Origin: Meandrina meandrites
Taxonomy: Eukaryota > Cnidaria > Anthozoa > Scleractinia > Meandrinidae
Reading direction: 5' to 3'
DNA length: 64,000 nt
NCBI GenBank assembly: GCA_963693305.1
Contig: OY855904.1
Span: forward strand, 39,840,417-39,904,416
Shown: positions 33,832-43,831 of the stretch, in pieces
How positions within the stretch are numbered: position 1 is the first letter of the stretch
Layout of the letters: every line of letters begins with the position of its first letter
The notes under the pieces: model-generated
The model's database searches: none
Told to the model about the DNA's origin: nothing
What the model saw: the letters and a program-made list of their open reading frames with translations, nothing else
Made by a program: the position numbers and the translations under genes

Positions 33832-34295
33832 ATGTCCATGATGAACAATACCAACAAACACAGCAACGGATCGGTTGACCATCATTCAGACAATGAAGGA
33901 ACTCTACTCCTGGAACTATTGTTATCATAAACTGTGTTCTTAATGCTGCACTGGGGGAGGGGGGGGGGGGGGGGGGGGGGGCTACGATTTGGTATTAGCC
34001 GCCATAATAAGAACTCCTTCCATTCGCTCAACTTCAATGATTATGCTTGCAAGTCCCGCTGTTTCATATCTGCTCGATGGCTTCCTTGCTCAACCGTTAT
34101 TTTCCAGTGTATGTTATACTAACTCTCCTTGGAACTGGGAAGGACTGGAAACCAGAATGGGAATTTGGTATCACTGTAGTATTCATGAACTCGTCCATCA
34201 ATCCATTTTTGTACCGTTGGCGTCTTCGCGAGCTTCGGGCGGCCGTTGTAAAGACAGCAAAGCAGAGGTTATGTAAACAAACAGAAGAAAGTTAG
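33832..34295 (+). pseudogene. GPCR pseudogene 6 with G-run expansion and deletion
   Basis: It starts ATGTCCATGATGAAC. A two-base loss (GAAGGAACTCT for GAAGGAAACTCT-type sequence) and a shortened TM1 followed by a run of about 26 G (33954-33980) break the frame. TM2 then joins directly to the second half of TM6 (CAACCGTTATTTTCC), removing TM3-TM5. Loop 3, TM7 and the tail are intact to TAG at 34295. It shares the TM1 lesion with pseudogene 3. Confidence 0.9.
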
Positions 34296-36052
34296 ACATT
34301 GTCTTCTTTTTGAATGAAAAGAAAATGTTATAATACAGAATACAGCGAGACAGCAATTTTCGTTTCTGTGTTTCTCGGCTTGAAAAGTTGAGATGAACAA
34401 GAAGTGAAAATAAACAAGAAATTTTGTGACACTTGCAGGAACTCGTAATATTAGATGGCAGTCGAATGCACTGAAATTTTTCTCGGTGTGTTGGAGCATT
34501 AACAGTAGTTAAATTAGCTGGGCATCGTGCTAAGTAATCATAAGTTGTGGAGAATTGGGAGGCTATCTGAATAGCTTAGTATTTTTGTCTTTGTAAATTT
34601 TCATGATATTTTTTTAAAGATGCAGGGCTCCTGTGGATACTTGGCCTACGAGATGAATTGGGTACCCTGCATAAATAAAGTTTTACTTATTTACTTTCAG
34701 TGATGTTTATTCAAAGAGAAAAATTATTAAACAATTGTTATTGCGACGAACTGCACAATTTTCGTAATTTTGATCTTCTTCCAAAGAAGAATTGTTAAAA
34801 TCTACAGCCGCTTTTTAAACTCAGAAAACGTAAACTGGAAAAGTCCTTAGGCTGTGTTTTAAAGTCTAGCTTCTTATTTTAGTTTGCAGGATTAAAAGTC
34901 GTATCAAGATCTTAATTCTCTTTACTTTTATCCGCACGTTTCTTATATAAGTAACTGGGAGAATTTGGTTAAATGTTTGGTACGCTTTTCCCTTTGTGAT
35001 CATGATCATTTTCTTAGTTTTAAACATAAAACGCCAGTTTTAAGCCATGAGTTTATACAACATCGTAAGGGGTTTTCTGTGGACATAACTGAGGGAGACA
35101 TCCTATCGAGGGGGTGGGGAAGGGGGAGAGGGGGAGGGAGGGGAGGTTTCAAGTGAGCTGACAGCAAACGACTTCCGTTATAAGTGTGTATGTTGCATCC
35201 AAATATTTGCTCTTTCTTTCCTTAATGCAGGTGCCCGTAAACTAAAGGGAGAGAAGGTTTCGTTGTCAAATTTGAACGTGTCACGAAAGTCTTGTCAAGG
35301 ACTGATTGCTGAGAAACTTCACTTTGCCACTTAACAATTGCTATTGTTGTATTCGCTAAAGTTTTTGATAACAGACATTCGAGTCGATAACGAGGTACAA
35401 AGATCTCCAAATTACTCTTAGTCTGTATGCTTAATTATGCAACTATAAATTTGAGAACAAATTACATATTACTGACTACTTATTCAAATTTCCTTAGAAA
35501 CAATAATAGGGACAATATATTTCAATGTTTTTACAGCTTTTTTGCATACAGAAAATTTAACTCATCTCCGACTCGATCTATTGGCCAGATCCTTGTTGTT
35601 TAAGTGAATTATTGAAATCTCCATTTAAGAATAAAAATCAGCGATATAAAAATATTGAAATATCAGAAAGGCTGTATTATTTTTTAATAAAAGGCAAGTT
35701 CCGTCTTAAAGGGCGCTGTAAATTATCAGAAATTTAATGTAAAGCTCTTGGAGTTATGCCAATGAACAATTTTAATTACTTGCTAATCTCGCCAAAACTC
35801 GATGTCGCTTTTTGAGAAAAAACGAATAAGTAATGAACACATGTCACGATAAAAAACGTCAGGGGAAGTTTATTAAGCTTAAGAATCACCAGATGTTTTA
35901 GAAAATACACTTAACTGAGTTTGTTTCTGTTGCGTTTCCACTGTTGGGCCATGCACCTCTGTTGTATGCTTTGTGGAGAAAGAAGAATTATTTGTAACTA
36001 GCAACTGTAAAAACAAACAGTTTGGTAACGCAAAGAGATCATAACCAGCTAA
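34296..36052 (+). other. Intergenic, paralogous to 17987-20296
   Basis: No gene is seen. It carries the empty site for the MITE at 18750 and the conserved receptor cassette at its end (about 35933-36052). Confidence 0.65.
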
Positions 36053-36973
36053 ATGTTCATGATGAATAGTACGTACAAACACAGCAACGGATCGGTTGAC
36101 CATCATTCAGACAATGAAGACAACTCTACTCCTGGAACTATTGTCATCATAAACTGTGTTCTTAATGCTCCATTGATGCTCATATCCATTCTGGGCAACG
36201 CTTTGGCATTGGCAGCCATAATAAGAACTCCTTCCATTCGCTCAACTTCAATGATTATGCTTTCCAGTCTCGCTGTATCAGACCTTCTTGTTGGTCTCAT
36301 TGCTCAACCGATTTTTATTGCTGTTCAACTTACAAACGACCGTTTCGTTGGCCATGTTTCGAATATGATCGGGCCTCCTTTATGTGCAGTTTCTCTCTTC
36401 ACAATAACAGCCATCCCTGTGGATCGATTTCTGGCTCTTCACTATCACATGAGATATGCTACTTTAGTGACTGAATCTCGTGTTAAATATACTTTAGTAA
36501 TTATATGGTTGATTGCCTTTTTTCTGTCAGGTTTTTACTTTTGTGGTGTTCGTTTATACAGGTTTCTTTTAGGCGTTGTTGTTATCATTTGTCTTATAAT
36601 TTCCACATTTTCTTACATCAGAATATATCGAATTGTTCGTCGGCATCAGTTACAAATTCACGCTCAACAACAAGCAGTGCAAAGTTCTAATGCTGAAAAT
36701 AACTTTATTTTCAACATGGTGCGATTGAAAAGAAGTTCAATGAACACTTTCGTGTTTTACATAGCCTTGATTGCTTGTTATTTTCCAGTGTATGTTATAC
36801 TGACTCTCCGTGGAACTGGAGCGTTGAAACCAGAATGGAACTTTGGTTTCACTGTAGTATTCATGAACTCGTCCATCAATCCATTTTTGTACTGTTGGCG
36901 TCTTCGCGAGCTTCGGGCGGCCGTTGCAAAGACAGCAAAGCAGATGTTATGTAGCCAAATAGAAGAAAGCTAG
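36053..36973 (+). CDS. Rhodopsin-like GPCR 7, proline in TM3
   Basis: Intronless, 306 residues, start MFMMNSTYKH. TM3 cysteine 111, DRF 124-126, NPFLY 276-280, tail ends CSQIEES. The residue two before DRF is proline (AIPVDRF) where every paralogue has alanine or threonine, from one base change. A proline in the cytoplasmic end of TM3 may disturb the helix. Loop 3 is one residue shorter than in receptors 4, 5 and 10 (GTGALKPEW). The 3' flank is interrupted by a LINE insertion at about 37083, so the putative AATAAA is displaced. The family call is firm; whether it is functional is uncertain. Confidence 0.9.
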   Translation: MFMMNSTYKHSNGSVDHHSDNEDNSTPGTIVIINCVLNAPLMLISILGNALALAAIIRTPSIRSTSMIMLSSLAVSDLLVGLIAQPIFIAVQLTNDRFVGHVSNMIGPPLCAVSLFTITAIPVDRFLALHYHMRYATLVTESRVKYTLVIIWLIAFFLSGFYFCGVRLYRFLLGVVVIICLIISTFSYIRIYRIVRRHQLQIHAQQQAVQSSNAENNFIFNMVRLKRSSMNTFVFYIALIACYFPVYVILTLRGTGALKPEWNFGFTVVFMNSSINPFLYCWRLRELRAAVAKTAKQMLCSQIEES

Positions 36974-37082
36974 ACGCTGTCTCCTTACTGAATGAAAAGA
37001 AAATGTTATAAACAGAAGGCAACGAGACAGCAGTTTTCGTTTTCTGTGTTTCGATGCTTGAGAAGTCGAGATAAAGAAGAAT

Positions 37083-38237
37083 ATCTGTGTCTGGTGCTGC
37101 AAAAATTCTCTTCTAATTAACCCGGACAAAACCAAAGTCCTGTTTATTGGCGTGCCGCAACTTCTCCGCCAACTGCCTGCAGTACCTGTTTTAATGCTTG
37201 GAAAAGAAATCAATCCCGTCATTGTCGCCAAAGACCTTGGTCTTTATCTTGATCAATCTTTAACTTACAGCGATCACGTCACAAAAACAGCTTATAACTG
37301 CATGCACACACTGGTAGAAATAAACAGGATAAAGCATTTATTGGATAAGAAGACACTGCTTCTACTTATGGATTCTTTTATTTTAGTAAGCTGTTCTACT
37401 GTTCTACAGTCTGGTCGAACACAAGCAAGTCTAACATCGAGAAATTACAGTTGGTGCAAAATTTTGCTGCACGTATTGTATTGGGTCTCCGGAAGTACGA
37501 CCATATCTCACAAGGCATCAAATCCTTGAATTGGCTGCAGGTCAGCGATAGAGCTGTGATGACTTTCAAATGTATTCATAATCTTGTTCCAGACTACTTG
37601 ATTGATAAATTCATTTTCCGATCTCAAATTGCTACAAGAAACACCAGACCGAGTAATAGAGAGGTTAAGCATGACGTTTACGGCAAACGGCAAACGGCAA
37701 AAATCGAACTTTTGGTGTCTGATTTTAGCCGTTTGTACAATTTAGGGAAATTGTTTGCATTTACTGTGATTAAGGGATTTTTTTCCTATTTTTCGACTGG
37801 CTTTATTTAAGTGCTAAAGAAAAAGTGAGCAAAATCAGAATTATTTTTGCCGTTTGCCGTTTGCCGTAAACGTCAAGCTTAAACTCTCTAATGACTTAAA
37901 CATTCCACGTTGCCGGCTGGCTACCGGACAAAGATCATTTGCATATCGCGGAGCAAAAATCTGGAATGAGCTCAGTGATGATTTGAGAAGTTTAACTTCT
38001 GTGAAAGCTTTTAAGGGACACTTGATCAAACATATTTTAAATGTTAATAATGTAAATTCTTAATACTCAATTTTAAACTTTGTAATTTTTAAATTTTTAA
38101 TACTGTAATTCATTTTAGACTCCTTTTCCATTTTGTTTACCCATTTTAATTGATGCATTTTTATCCTTTTTATTCCTTTTGTAACTGAAAAGCCCCTTTG
38201 GGGAGTTGCAAATAAAGTATGTATGTATGTAATTGTA
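37083..38237 (+). mobile_element. 5'-truncated LINE (non-LTR retrotransposon), C-terminal RT region
   Basis: It begins within the RT domain (NSLLINPDKTKVLFIG, the segment after the catalytic motif), continues through WLQVSDRAVMTFKCIHNL and ends with the typical C-terminal motif RGAKIWNELSDDLRSL before a stop at 38063. A frameshift lies between about 37385 and 37450, and a MITE interrupts the ORF at 37678. The 3' end has AATAAAG followed by (TATG)n at about 38212-38230. It sits in the 3' flank of receptor 7, between AGAAGAAT and AATTGTAAATAC. Confidence 0.88.
37678..37869. mobile_element. MITE, 192 bp, perfect 27-bp inverted termini, ACGT target duplication
   Basis: The left end 37678-37704 (TTACGGCAAACGGCAAACGG then CAAAAAT) is perfectly mirrored at 37843-37869. 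ACGT lies directly outside both ends (37674-37677, 37870-37873). The termini are built of repeated GGCAAAC units. It sits inside the LINE ORF: removing it with one ACGT would join the two halves of the reading frame (HD|VKLKL). Confidence 0.92.
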
Positions 38238-38241
38238 AATA

Positions 38242-39167
38242 CAGTCCAACCTCTATTAAGCGACCACCATCGGGACTTTGAAAAGTGGCCGCTTAATAGA
38301 GGTACAATATATATTGGATAGGAATGGCAGTAAACATGATTTTATTGACTCAATATAGCAAACTGCTTTTAAAAATTAAACATATATGAAGATATTTCCA
38401 AACTTCATTGTAAAATTCATTGCCAGAACTATCTAAGGACGTTTTTAAGTTTTCCTTTCTTCCTAGATCAATAACAGAGTGGAACTTACTGCCTGCTCGG
38501 TACTTAGTGAATTGCAAGTCATTATCTGATTTTAAATTAAATTTAGGGAAGCAAGTGAAATAAGTAAAGTAAATTGTAATTAAGAATTACGTAATTGTAA
38601 TTAAGAATTGTAATTAAGAATCACTTTTATCTCATTTATGCATATGTACATCTTTTGTATTTATTTTGGCTCTTATTTATAGTTGATGTGATGTCTTTCG
38701 AGATTTTATCAACTTAATAAATGTAGATGTAGATGTAACAAAACATCAAGTGCATTTCCAGCCCATGCATAATTCTAGCTCTAACACAGAGGGCACGTAG
38801 TTGAAATGTAAAGTATTTCTTCGGGTTGATAATGTACAGAATAATATGGAAAACATCGTCGACAAGTTTCTTAGGCCTGCAGTTCGTGTTTTCGTGTTGT
38901 TATCAGTTATCACCTTATATCATTTGTCACCATTTCGCTTGGAAAGATAATTTGCTGGCCGCTTAATGGAGGTAAAAAACCATATAAATAATACACTTGC
39001 GACAGCAAAAGGGTGGCCGCAGCCGCGGCCGCTTAAAAGAGGTGGCCGTTGAATAGATGTATGAAATACAGCAGTTCAGTACTGACAAATAAATCGGGAC
39101 TTTGCAAAGTGGCCGCTTAATGGAGGCTGGCCTCTTAATAGGTGGCCGCTTAATAGAGGTCGGACAG
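38242..39167. mobile_element. Tigger/pogo-like element, TA target, copy 3
   Basis: Same element and nested LINE scrap as at 13800 and 32375. It ends GGTCGGACAG|TA. It is separated from its receptor (36053) by the later LINE insertion at 37083. Confidence 0.8.
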
Positions 39168-39565
39168 TAAACACGAAATTTTGTGACACTTGCAGGACCA
39201 CAATCGTAATGTTAAATGGCAGTCGAATGCACTGACATTTGTCGTGTTCTAAACGAGCAGGTGACTGGGTACGAACACTTAAGATCGATTAAATTGAAAA
39301 ATGCAGCCCTTCATCTGAAAGAGCATCCAAATATAGCAAGTTTACCAGATTTGATAGTTATTGGTTAAAACGCATAGGCATGATACACTTTTCAAAATCG
39401 CAAAAATAAGAGAGCTACGTATGGATTGGAGGGTCAGGGGGGGAGGGTTAGGGGTTGCCCGTGAATTGCAGGCCTTGCTGTCAGCTGACTGGGTACCTTG
39501 TGTAGAAACAGGGTAGATTATGCCAGCATAAAGTAACCGGTTCATCAAAACAGGCTCCTAGCAGG
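39168..39565 (+). other. Receptor 3' flank and left half of the dispersed repeat
   Basis: Paralogous to 14714-15135. No gene is seen. The dispersed repeat is cut at 39565 by the next element. Confidence 0.6.
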
Positions 39566-41051
39566 AGGGTGTGAATGGGGTTTAGTGTTTAGTGTTATTT
39601 GCCCATATTTTTTAGTGTTTGCTGTTATATTGGCCATTTTTTTAATGTTTACTGTTTCCGGAAAAAATACTGTTAAGTGTTTGGAGCGTTTTTTTCTTTC
39701 AGTCTTAGAGCATTGTAAATTTTTACCTGCTCTTTAAAAATCGTGAACTTTGAGCTTCGATATATCGGTTGTGGTCTTTTCTTACGAGTTATGCGCAACG
39801 TATCCTGGGAAACTCGGGGAGTACTCGCACTAAGAGCCCACCATCCTTTGGTCTCTTTGTAAGTGGAAACATCATGACGCTAGACAAAGTGTTGGTCAGT
39901 TTCTACAGGAACGGGGAAGATTCCGCATTTGAAAGACACAGAAGCAGTGTCATTTTTGGCCTTGCTTCTCAAAGCAATGTGGTAGCCATCAAGAAGTATC
40001 TTACGGAGTTCCTTGGCTCAAAGAGCTTGCGATGAAATTTGGAATGGTGGACTTTGATCGTAAAATGTTGCGATTAAAGCGTATTTCAAACGGTTTAACT
40101 GAAAACTACAACATAGTAACTCAACAGCAGTGGCAGATGGAAATTCCATTTCTTCTAGAAGACGAAGGACAAAGTGAAATAAATGGTAATGCAGGTATCA
40201 ATGTTAAGATGGAGAGGGAGGGGTGGGGATCGGGCAGATGTGGGACATTTGAGCACTACTGTTGTCCCCATCCTGGGGAATTTGATTTCACATTTTCCCC
40301 AGAATAAGGCCATTTAAATTTGTTTTTCAAGAAGCATGGTCTAAATTACTGACACATTAAAGATCTGTATGTTTTTTTTTCTTTTTTCACCCAGGTGGGA
40401 CATTTGATCACATTTGAACCTCTCTTTAGTCCCGAGGGAGGGGAATTTGACTAAAGAATTACCAAAAAATGCAAATGCCCCACCTCTGCCCGACCCCCCC
40501 CCCCCCCCTATACCACCACCACCTCTACGTCTTTACATTGATACCTGCATAAGTGCCAAGTTTTTGGTCTAGCTCATTTCTTTGAGAATTCTGCCACGTA
40601 AAGCTAGGCAAAAGAACTTAAGGAAATTCGTCTTAAATTTCTACAAAAAAAATCGTATCTTTACGCTGTCAGAAATATATCTTTTTCATATGTGAATATA
40701 GCGATGAAAAGATAAAAAAAAATTCGGATTTCTCCTCGGAAATCTTCAATATTGTTCTGATACCTTCGAGAGCCTTCGGATATCTTCGTTAGTTCCCGGT
40801 GATCATCGTTGGTCTTCGGAAATCTTCCGAAATGATCGGGAATCCTTGGAAAATTGCGGAAATTGTCTTGATATACTAAATAAGCAATGTTTGCTTTTGT
40901 CAAGCCGTTTTTGTTTCTTTCTGGATAAAATTTACTGTTAGAGTGAATTTTTTACTGTTAGTGTTAAAATGCCTAAAATTTTACTGTTTCATGTTACAGA
41001 GCCTAAAAATTAAGTGTTTAGTGTTATCGAGGTACCCCCATTCAGACCCTT
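39566..41051. mobile_element. 1.5-kb insertion with GGGTSTGAATGGGG termini
   Basis: The left end AGGGTGTGAATGGGG and the inverted right end AGGGTCTGAATGGGG lie just inside a TAGCAGG direct repeat (39559-39565 and 41052-41058). The empty site is CTCCTAGCAGGACTAGCC near 15128. Both ends carry TTTAGTGTT-rich sequence. A nested foldback (40191-40548) and two adjoining frames (39769-40035, 40032-40307) lie inside; neither frame shows a domain I recognise. A 7-8-bp target duplication would fit a hAT-type element. Confidence 0.75.
40191..40548. mobile_element. Nested foldback MITE with GCAGGTATCAATGT termini
   Basis: GCAGGTATCAATGTTAAGA at 40191 is mirrored by TCTTTACATTGATACCTGC ending at 40548. 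Subterminal repeats GGGCAGATGTGGGACATTTG and its inverse add to the foldback. A C-run lies at 40493-40508. Confidence 0.75.
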
Positions 41052-42019
41052 TAGCAGGGCTAGCCACCACAGGACGGAGAGTCCCGCACCCAGTTGGGGC
41101 CATTCTTCCCTTTCCAGGCCCATGTCCTGCCATAATCTTCATTGATTTGACAAGAGGTGGACTCTGCGAACCCTGTTTGCTTCACAAAAATGTGCTGGTA
41201 TTATTGTCATGCTTGTCATGTTTTGGCAGCTGAATTCAGCTGCCTGCCACCCTGTGACAGCTTAGCTGTGACTTGGGATGGCGAGGCTCTCCAGGAAGCA
41301 TACCGGGCTGGCCAGGCTCCGAGTTGGGAGGATTAGGGGTTACCAGTAAATTGCAGGCCTTACTGGCAGTCGACTGGGTACCTTTGGTTGAAACAGGGTG
41401 GACATATTTCAGAACAAATTACATACTACTGACCACTGATTACATTTCCTTAGAAACAAAAAAAAGGGACAATATTTCAATGTGTCTACGGCGTTATTTG
41501 CATACAGCTCCCTTTCCCAAGGGTCCAAAAGTTACTATTTACAGGGCCAAAATTAAAATTTACAATTAAACATCTAAGAAGCTAAAAATCCTGTTATTCA
41601 TCCAAAAGAAGTGAAACGCTAAAAGATAAATTAACTTTGTAAATAATGTCTAGCGATTCTGCATCTCTAACATGTATTATTAAGTTTCATTTAAAAAGGC
41701 GAACTGGTAAATTACCAAAAGTTTAATAAAACGCTCCTCGAGTTATATTTAAAAACAATACTAATTAATTGAACCAATATCGCCAGAACTCGGTGTCGCT
41801 TTTTGGGAAAAGAGTAAATAGGGAATGAACACATTTTACAATGAAAACGTCACGAGAAGTTTTAATTAAGAATCACCAGGTGTTTAAGAAAATATGTTGT
41901 TGTCTGTTGCGTCTCCACTGTTCCACCACCTCTTTTATATGCTATCTGGAAAAAGGAGAATTATTTTTAACTAATAAAAACAAACAGTTTGGTAACGCAA
42001 AGAGATCATAACCAGCTAA
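41052..42019 (+). other. Right half of the dispersed repeat and upstream region of pseudogene 8
   Basis: Paralogous to 15136-16731 without the TTAA element at 15847; the empty TTAA is at 41765-41768. No gene is seen. Confidence 0.65.
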
Positions 42020-42134
42020 ATGTTCATGATGAATAGTACGTACAAACACAGCAACGGATCGGTTGACCATCATTCAGACAATGAAGACAACTCTACTCCT
42101 AGAACTACTGTTGTCATAAACTGTTCCACTGATG
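42020..42134 (+). pseudogene. Truncated GPCR pseudogene 8
   Basis: The first ~34 codons match the receptor N-terminus (MFMMNSTYKHSNGSVDHH onward). A 13-base loss before the TM1 code (AACTGTTCCACTG) is followed by the GC-rich palindromic repeat in the same place as in pseudogene 2. The two truncations are one event copied by duplication. Confidence 0.85.
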
Positions 42135-42578
42135 ATGACAGTCGGCCGACATAAAGCCGACAGGCGGACGTCGACAGTCGACCGACGCGTAGGCAGCTAT
42201 TTTCTTTACATGATTTACCGCGGATAAATGTTGCGTCGGCGGGTGGTGGTGGTGCGTCGAAGCGTTTTTCTCTTGAAATTAAATCTTCCATTGGTCGAGT
42301 TAGGTGCTTTGTGTCTCATTTTATAAATTCAATAACTATTTGATACGTGTTAGCTGCAATTAGTCGGGAAATGATCAATGTTTTCATCGACGCCATTTTG
42401 TTTTTGTGCTATATCGACCTCGTCCCCACGCGACTTTCTTGTTGAGCCTGACTTGGCACTAGCCAGGTACATCGACTTTTTACTGAGGTATTATTTAGGA
42501 ACATTTTCTTTGTACTTGTGGTGGCTCGTTGAGGAGCCGTTTGTTCTCGCAATAAATAATCTTTTTTTGCAGCGGAAA
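42135..42578. repeat. GC-rich palindromic repeat replacing the receptor body, copy 2
   Basis: Duplicate of 16859-17297, more decayed in the palindromes (CAGTCGGCCGACATAAAGCC). It ends at TTTTTTTGCAGCGG before the upstream cassette of the receptor at 42905. Confidence 0.65.
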
Positions 42579-42904
42579 CTGGTAAATTACCAGAAGTTTA
42601 GTAAAACGCTCCTCGAGTTATATTCAAAAACAATACTAATTAATTGAACGAATCTCGCTAAAACTCGGTGCCGCTTTTTGGGAAAAGAGTAAATAGGTAA
42701 TGAACACATTTCACGATGTAAACGTCAGGAGAAGTTTTAATTAAGAATCAACAGATGTTTTAGAAAATATACTTAACTGAGTTGTTGTCTGTTGCGTCTC
42801 CACTGTTGCACCACGTCTGTTATATGCTTTCTGGAAAAAGGAGAATTATTTGTAACTAACAATACAAACAGTTTGGCAACGCGAAGAGATCACTAATCAG
42901 CTAA

Positions 42905-43831
42905 ATGTTCATGATGAACAATACCAACAAACACAGCAACGGATCGGTTGACCATCATTCAGACAATGAAAGCAACTCTACTCCTGGAACTATTGTCATC
43001 ATAAACTTTGTTCTTAATGCTCCACTGATGCTCATGTCCATTCTGGGCAACGCTTTGGTATTGGCCGCCATAATAAGAACTCCTTCCATTCGCTCAACTT
43101 CAATGATTATGCTCTGCAGTCTCGCTGTTTCAGATCTGCTCGTTGGCTTCCTTGCTCAACCGATTTATATTGCTAAAGAACTCCTTACGGGCTACAATTT
43201 CGTAGATGCTTGGAGCGTAACAGGGTCCTCTTTAGTCCGAGTTTCTCTCTTGACAATAACAGCCATCGCTGTGGATCGATTTCTGGCTCTTCACTATCAC
43301 ATGAGATATGCTACCTTAGTGACTGAATCTCGTGTTAAATATAATCTAGTAATTATATGGTTGATTGCCTTTTTTCTATCAGGTTTTCACTTTTGGAGAG
43401 TTCGTTTATATAGGTTTCTTTCAGGCTTTGTTATTATCGTTTGTCTTATAATTTCCACATTTTTTTACATCAGAATTTATCGAATTGTTCGTTGTCATCA
43501 GTTACAAATTGACGCTCAACAACAAGCAGTGCAAAGTTCAAATGCTCATAATAACTTTATTTTAAACATGGTGCGATTGAAAAGAAGTGCAATGAACACT
43601 TTCGTGTTCTACATAGCTTTAATTATATGTTATTTCCCAATTCATGTTATATTGACTCTCTATGGAACCTCTGTCATTGAGTGGGAAACAAAATTTTATT
43701 TTGCTATCACTTTAGTGTTTAGCAACTCGTCCATCAATCCATTTTTGTACTGCTGGCGTCTTCGCGAGCTTCGGGCGGCCGTTGTTAAGACAGCAAAGCA
43801 GATGTTATGTAAACAAACAGAAGAAAACTAG
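42905..43831 (+). CDS. Rhodopsin-like GPCR 9, subtype B without TM3 cysteine
   Basis: Intronless, 308 residues. Framework as in the other copies: LAVSDLLVG, DRF 124-126, NPFLY 278-282, tail KQTEEN. Loop 1 and the top of TM3 differ wholly from subtype A (ELLTGYNFVDAWSV, then SLVRVSLL), and the TM3 cysteine is replaced by valine at 111. TM6, loop 3 and the start of TM7 also differ (ICYFPIHVILTLYGTSVIEW). Because paralogues lack a loop 2 cysteine as well, the canonical TM3-loop 2 disulfide is absent, as in melanocortin-group receptors. AATAAA at 43955-43960. Closest paralogue: 54354. Confidence 0.92.
   Translation: MFMMNNTNKHSNGSVDHHSDNESNSTPGTIVIINFVLNAPLMLMSILGNALVLAAIIRTPSIRSTSMIMLCSLAVSDLLVGFLAQPIYIAKELLTGYNFVDAWSVTGSSLVRVSLLTITAIAVDRFLALHYHMRYATLVTESRVKYNLVIIWLIAFFLSGFHFWRVRLYRFLSGFVIIVCLIISTFFYIRIYRIVRCHQLQIDAQQQAVQSSNAHNNFILNMVRLKRSAMNTFVFYIALIICYFPIHVILTLYGTSVIEWETKFYFAITLVFSNSSINPFLYCWRLRELRAAVVKTAKQMLCKQTEEN

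Noticed and set aside
37152..37810. Host gene reading of the two ~120-codon frames
   Set aside because: They match the C-terminal part of a LINE reverse transcriptase, with a frameshift and a MITE insertion.
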